Part shown: piece after piece, positions 7,951 through 12,485 of the stretch
Layout of the letters: every line of letters starts with the position of its first letter
Position numbering within the stretch: the stretch's first letter is position 1
DNA from: Euperipatoides rowelli
Lineage: Eukaryota > Onychophora > Udeonychophora > Euonychophora > Peripatopsidae
Length of the DNA: 12,485 nt
Assembly (NCBI GenBank): GCA_003024985.2
Contig: PXIH01S0012104.1
Strand: one strand, 5' to 3'
Notes under the pieces: model-generated
Told to the model about the DNA's origin: nothing
What the model saw: only the letters and a program-made list of their open reading frames with translations
Databases searched by the model: none
Made by a program: the position numbers and the translations under genes

Positions 7951-7972
7951 GGGTGGGTGGGTGGGGAGGGGG
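7951..7972 (+). other. Strong G-quadruplex motif
   Basis: The pattern is G3-T-G3-T-G3-T-G4-A-G5, giving at least four G tracts with single-base loops. Single-nucleotide-loop (GGGT)n sequences are known to fold into very stable parallel quadruplexes in DNA and RNA. It stands out in DNA that is otherwise about 70% A+T. If the FOXK transcript extends this far, the G-rich strand is the RNA strand. Confidence 0.85.
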
Positions 7973-8795
7973 TAAACATTTATTCAAGTATAGTTTTTGC
8001 TTTTGATCTCTTATTTTGTTTTATATGTTATTTTATGTAAATTTTTATTTGGGATAATTCAGAGCACCATGCACAAAGTGATTTGTTTATGTAAATAAGT
8101 GCAAAGCTTCGACATTATAGTGAAATAATTAAATACACCGATCTTTTAACTTTCAAATGACCAACTCTAAAATACTAGGTTACCTTTACTCTTATTTCCA
8201 TGCACACATACCTACATAGAACAGTAAATAGGATAAAGTTTACTCATATATTTTTTTAAGTTTTGTTTAAATTTATTACTAGCATAGTAAACATTTAATT
8301 CCTATAGGCTATTGCCTATGGAGAAGACATCAGTTTTCAGGGAATATATACACTATGCACGCTGACATACACAATAGAAAGACATTGCCTTTTCACTACA
8401 ATCACTGTTATCTATCTAAAAATACAATTCAGCATATTAAACTTGGCTAGAAAAACCACACCAAGTTTTATAATTTATTTCAACACATACATTGAATTCA
8501 TTAAAAAAAATCCCTGTATCCTAAATTTTATTTAAAAGACATCTGTATTGTAGGCTACTCTATTTTTTTCTATTGTGTCTCTCACTTTTTACTCTTGTTT
8601 ACTTTCTTTATTCATATTCTTTTGTTTTTCTTTTTTACAATTGTTTACAACGACCTTGTACAGAAACAATTTGTGTTTGCTTAAGTACAGTATATTATCA
8701 CACATCATAAATTAAATATCACGAATTAACCTCACATGATTACTGTAATGTTTGTTTAGTCCTGTTCATCATTGTATTAGCACACCGTTTGACAC

Positions 8796-8809
8796 TAGCG
8801 TCACCAAGT
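8796..8809 (-). promoter_or_regulatory. Weak relative of the CTCF-like site at 12197-12210
   Basis: TAGCGTCACCAAGT differs by one base from TAGCGCCACCAAGT at 12195-12208, but the bases that follow do not complete the GTGG half, so factor binding is doubtful. It may be a repeat fragment. Confidence 0.2.
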
Positions 8810-8857
8810 CAATGCAGAAAATTTGTTTGCATTGTGCTGCTGTGCTACATAATAGTG

Positions 8858-8893
8858 ATTGCCACACCATCCTTCTAGCCACTATAGCAGTGC
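8858..8893 (-). repeat. Right copy of the ~37-bp diverged inverted repeat
   Basis: The reverse complement reads GCACTGCTATAGTGGCTAGA and then AGGATGGTGTGGCAAT, matching 6171-6208 apart from a few substitutions and a 2-base gap. Together the two copies bracket 2.7 kb that includes the whole 6386-7450 element. Confidence 0.6.
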
Positions 8894-10576
8894 AATCAAT
8901 ATTTTATTAAACTTGCTTCAGACAAGATTGCTATCGCAATAGATTTTCTCTCTTCAAAAACTCAACTAGCTGACATTTTATATTAGAACAGAAGAGCTTG
9001 AAAATAAATATTGCATGTCTGCAGCTGAGAGCAAGTTCATTTAGTGCACTCAATTTCTTCTGTTTTATACAGTACAATATTATGCACAATTTCTATTTCA
9101 AATTACTGCAAGACCAGTGAAGGCTTGTCATCATGCAAAATATTTTTTCAATTGTGTTTTAAAGAATTTTTTTTTCAATTTAGCTCATTAATTTTCATGT
9201 ACTTTATGACTAGTTAATAAAAACAAAATAGTCTTGAAGAGTCTGTATGATTAGTGCTGCTATCTTGTGAGAATACTTTTCACTAGTGTACAGTTTCATT
9301 TCCTTGTCAATGATAATCAGGTAGTTTAATGTATTTATTCATATCATTCAAGATTGTGAGAATATTTACTCAATCATGAGATTATTTGCTTATACTTCAA
9401 TGTAGTTTTCCAATGTACAATAAACTGTATATATATAAATGTATATATAATATAAAGCAATTCAAGTGAAGGAATATCTCAGCCTGTCCTACCTGAAATA
9501 CTCAAACCTTTTATTTTTGTTGTGAAATTTTTTTTTTCCTTTGCACCAAGTTTCTGTTTCTCAAAATAAAAAGTCGCTAAATGTCGGAAGGATATCCTTT
9601 CAGGTTGACAAGTTAGTTCTGAACTCCATGTAGAGCTGAAAGTTTTTCATCTTTGAGCCATGTCTAAGAAATGGTAGTCAAAGAAAAATGGAGTTATCTG
9701 GTTGACATGCCTCGACACAATTGCTTTTCTCAAATCAATGAAATATAAATGATTGTCATTACTAAACAAAGAGAATACTGCCTGTCATTAATGGCCATTT
9801 AACCTCTACAGTTTTTAAAAATCACTTCTCAAATGTTGTTGTTCTTGTGCCTGCAATAATAAAATAAAGTATGGATTGAGTAGTAAATTTTTGTTTTTGT
9901 TCAAGGAATACTAAAAGTATGTTATATATGATAATATGTTGAGGCTCATATATAATATTCATGAAATAAAAATCTAGGATTGTGTAAGAGCAATATGTAG
10001 GCTTCTTGCCCGTCTCTATGTCATTTCTGGTAGCATTATTTTATGGTGCTAAAACTTTGAGTGTTGCATAATATTGTGAATGTTGCTTTATATGGACTGA
10101 TATTGAGATAGTTCATTGATCTTAGAATGCTATTTGAAAGTCATAGGAAAATTTTGAATCTGTAAAGAATTTTTGAAATTTTGGTTATAGAAATTGATAA
10201 TTAAATATGAATATTCATTCATTAAATTTTGTTTTACAAGATAGTGACTAAATATTGATAGTCACTTGAAGTATATCATTGTTCATATTGTGGAAATAAA
10301 TTAGTAAATTATCATAATGTTTTCATAATATTTTTGTTGCAATATTTGTTGATGGGACAATATCATTAATGATCTCCTTTGACACTAAAATAGCACAAAC
10401 AGTTGCCCGGTGGATTAAATGGCCTTGTATTCCTGGTTTGGTTGGCTGATATATTACATCACTATCACTTGTATCCCCTCCCACAAAAGCATCTATTTTT
10501 ATTTTGAAGTTTTTTTTTTATTATTGTTTTATATAATTCCTGTACTACTGTATATCTTCTGTATCAGGTTTTTATA

Positions 10577-10592
10577 GTGTGTGTGTGTGTGT
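10577..10592 (+). repeat. (GT)8 microsatellite
   Basis: Eight uninterrupted GT units; simple sequence. Confidence 0.95.
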
Positions 10593-10797
10593 TCAATTAT
10601 CTGAGGCAGATTGTGGAATCATTTTTTTTATTATTATTATTTAAATCCTGTAAATGAATGTTAAGGATGAATGGTCAATTCTTTGATATACTGTATATGT
10701 TGTTTATATTCTTCACTGTAAATTGAAATTCTTTAGTATGAATTGTTGATGGAGTGTAACTTCCTATATTTGTTTCTATTCCACTAACTGTCTGTTT

Positions 10798-10803
10798 AAT
10801 AAA
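10798..10803 (+). terminator. Candidate distal poly(A) signal AATAAA
   Basis: The sequence TGTTTAATAAAAGATC is followed about 20 bases later by TTGTCTTG, a fair GU-rich element. The upstream 200 bases are T-rich like a 3' UTR end. It would belong to a 9.5-kb UTR if the FOXK transcript extended here; otherwise it is a chance word. Confidence 0.25.
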
Positions 10804-11067
10804 AGATCAAGAATTTACTATTGTCTTGAATCATTCTAGGCTGCTGGTAACTTGATAGTCTGGCTCAGGCCTTGTACAATGGTCGGCCGCCTTGTAGTTC
10901 CATTGTTTATGTATTTACCTTAATTGAATGTCCAATGGGACAGAATTATCAATGCAAATTAAACTTGGTTCTGATGGTCTAAATATTGATTGTATGCTGT
11001 CAGTTTTTTTTTCCTCTAAATTTTTTTTTTAGCATTTCTTTGTAAAACAATATTGTCAATTGAAATT

Positions 11068-11073
11068 AATAAA
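11068..11073 (+). terminator. Candidate distal poly(A) signal AATAAA
   Basis: AATAAA is followed within about 20-35 bases by a T/G-rich stretch (TGATGTCTTCTGT), the usual arrangement of a functional site. There is no transcript evidence. Confidence 0.25.
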
Positions 11074-11642
11074 GATTGTTAGAAATTCTAGTGATGTCTT
11101 CTGTAACCAGATGCTTTAAGATTCCTTCAAAACATCCAAGTCATCATCTATTGCTTGGTAAAAATAATCTTTTTTTTTTCTTTTTTGTTTTTGAATGCAA
11201 TAAATCTTTTTCTTTTTGCTTAACATTAAAAGCTAATATTGATTGCTTAGAGCAATCAATGCTTCAGTTTTACTTGTTTAGTATATGATAGAACTGATTT
11301 GCATTAATAAGACATATTTTAGCGACCACAGACTGTAATGCACACAACTTCCTCTTTTCACTAGCAAAAGCACTTCAAAATGGTTATTTTGTTATATAAT
11401 TTGCTGTAAAAAGTGCTAATCAATAAATAAGTTAAATATATTTAAAAAAAAAAATACACATTTACAGTAGATATTTTTGGCAAAGTGTGTGTGCCTTAGT
11501 CCTTTTTTTATGAAATGTTAATGAAGCTTTTGTTGGAGAATTTTATAGACAATATATATTTTGCTGTTGGTTTTTGTTTGCATTTTTTTTTTAAAATACT
11601 GTGGTGTGCTATATTTCGGCAATTATTACATGTCTCTGTGAC

Positions 11643-11665
11643 CATGGAGCTAAGTTAGCTCCATG
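11643..11665. repeat. Perfect 11-bp inverted repeat around one base
   Basis: CATGGAGCTAA, G, TTAGCTCCATG. As RNA it would form a 9-bp stem with a five-base AAGTT loop. CATGTC (11629-11634) and GACATG (11675-11680) pair outside it, across unpaired segments of eight and nine bases. A further TAGCTCCA follows at about 11696. The stem is too short and interrupted for a microRNA precursor. Confidence 0.75.
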
Positions 11666-12196
11666 TTTGTGACTGACATGCTGCACTACTCTAGCTAGCT
11701 CCAACAAAACAAATACCCTTTTTTCTTATTCTACTTTATCCTAGGCAGTATTATCAACTGATTTCCTACTAGATCTCTTTTGTGTTAATTTTTATGATAT
11801 TTCTTGTTATAAATGAATAAGAGTTTAGTAAATTTTTTCACTATTAAGGTTAATTTAGCAAATTGTACAGGCTGTGAACTTTGTAATTGTTTCTGATTTA
11901 GCAGAAAGATAAGAAAGGTACGGTACTTCTTTCTATAACAATAAACTAAAATTGAATAACAAAAGAATTAGTCACTATCAGATTTATCTGATGAATGCCA
12001 GTAATCAAGAAAAGGTAGGTGATACCAGATTAAAAAAGGTATATTTAAAAATGATTAACTTAATGTGATGACCAAAATAATACCCTTCAATTTGATACTG
12101 TACCACAAATAAGGTAATACCACAGTATAAGTATCTAAGACAGTAGGGAAGCTTAGTGTTAATTACCCTATGTAGACTATCCAGTCAATTTTAATA

Positions 12197-12210
12197 GCGC
12201 CACCAAGTGG
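12197..12210 (-). promoter_or_regulatory. CTCF-like insulator motif
   Basis: On the minus strand CCACTTGGTGGCGC matches 13 of 14 positions of the CTCF core CCASYAGRKGGCRS, and is followed by TA as in strong CTCF sites. The motif is conserved among bilaterian CTCF proteins. It is also a small inverted repeat (GCCAC CAA GTGGC), and similar words occur in transposon ends, so binding is uncertain. Confidence 0.3.
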
Positions 12211-12485
12211 CATATAAGGATCACTAATGTTACTAGAGTTAAGGAACACTAATATTGACTAAATTTAAACTGCTAAAAAACTTTGGGGGAAAAAAAGTAT
12301 TATTAAGTAGCATACTGTCCAAAAATATTTTGTACAAATGATTATTATATAAACAGTATTACATATTCAAATATTGTACAATATTTTATATATAAGTTAA
12401 TATAAGGGAACCCCAAATATTTTATTTTTGTTTTGTATTTTATTTATAGTACAATAAACGTTGATAATAATAATACTGTATAATA

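Larger units (their letters stand above)
7506..8857. other. Non-coding stretch, no gene seen
   Basis: No gene is supported. It contains a TAA trinucleotide run (7701-7713), the G-quadruplex motif at 7951-7972, a TACTGTA at 7591-7597 and a TACAGTA at 8686-8692. The minus-strand frame at 7773-7979 translates the G-tract complement as a Pro/Thr/His stretch and has no recognisable family features. Confidence 0.6.
8894..12485. other. Non-coding stretch, no gene seen
   Basis: About 3.6 kb without a supported gene. It is T- and G-leaning on the plus strand around 9900-10900, resembling 3' UTR or intron DNA, and includes AATAAA words, PUF-type words (9426-9433, 9440-9447), a GT microsatellite, a perfect inverted repeat (11643-11665) and a CTCF-like site. 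The frame at 11076-11288 runs through T tracts and lacks recognisable protein features. Confidence 0.55.

Noticed and set aside
7773-7979. 68-residue minus-strand frame starting MFTPSPPTHPH
   Set aside because: Its start is the complement of the G-quadruplex tract, and the rest is Ile/Leu/Tyr-rich AT sequence with no domain.
9588-9599. 12-bp palindrome AAGGATATCCTT
   Set aside because: Short, no extension into flanks, no associated feature.
11076-11288. 70-residue open frame near a poly(A)-like signal
   Set aside because: It contains a poly-Phe stretch from a T tract and lacks any recognisable motif or splice support.

Overview
The window looks like AT-rich animal (metazoan) nuclear DNA, roughly 70% A+T by eye, with one recognisable gene piece. 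This is the last coding exon of a forkhead transcription factor whose C-terminal tail resembles the FOXK family, on the + strand, ending at a TGA at 1346-1348. The species cannot be named. An intron with a clear acceptor, interrupted Gln codons, many T tracts, strong CpG depletion and degraded inverted-repeat elements all fit an animal genome with DNA methylation, probably an invertebrate. A single ambiguous base (6430) marks a draft assembly. No bacterial features, tRNA, rRNA, CRISPR array or second protein gene can be supported.

Layout. 1-1001: end of the preceding FOXK intron, beginning inside a truncated interspersed repeat. 1002-1348: terminal coding exon (polyQ/His stretch, Ser/Ala stretch, acidic stretch, basic motif with a SUMO consensus). 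1349 to about 1560: minimal 3' UTR with two Pumilio-type sites directly before a canonical AATAAA. About 1560-12485: roughly 11 kb without a supported gene, which could be a very long alternative 3' UTR, intergenic DNA, or both.

The non-coding part is not featureless. At 2802-2947 there is a compact fold-back element with TAGGGCTG termini and an 8-bp flanking direct repeat, typical of a hAT-type MITE. At 6386-7450 two 71-bp inverted copies of one sequence bracket a 1.07-kb non-coding segment, and a third copy of the same end lies at 1-66; I read this as a non-autonomous TIR transposon family. A different pair of about 37-bp inverted repeats (6171-6208 and 8858-8893) brackets a larger segment in which the + strand carries noticeably more C than G in the rows I counted. 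At 7951-7972 there is an almost ideal G-quadruplex sequence. A CTCF-like site lies at 12197-12210.

No operon-like gene cooperation is present. The biology visible here is one transcription-factor tail plus its downstream region, colonised by small DNA transposons. I did not find a new enzymatic or defence system; the most novel items are the unnamed TIR family and the nested inverted-repeat structure.
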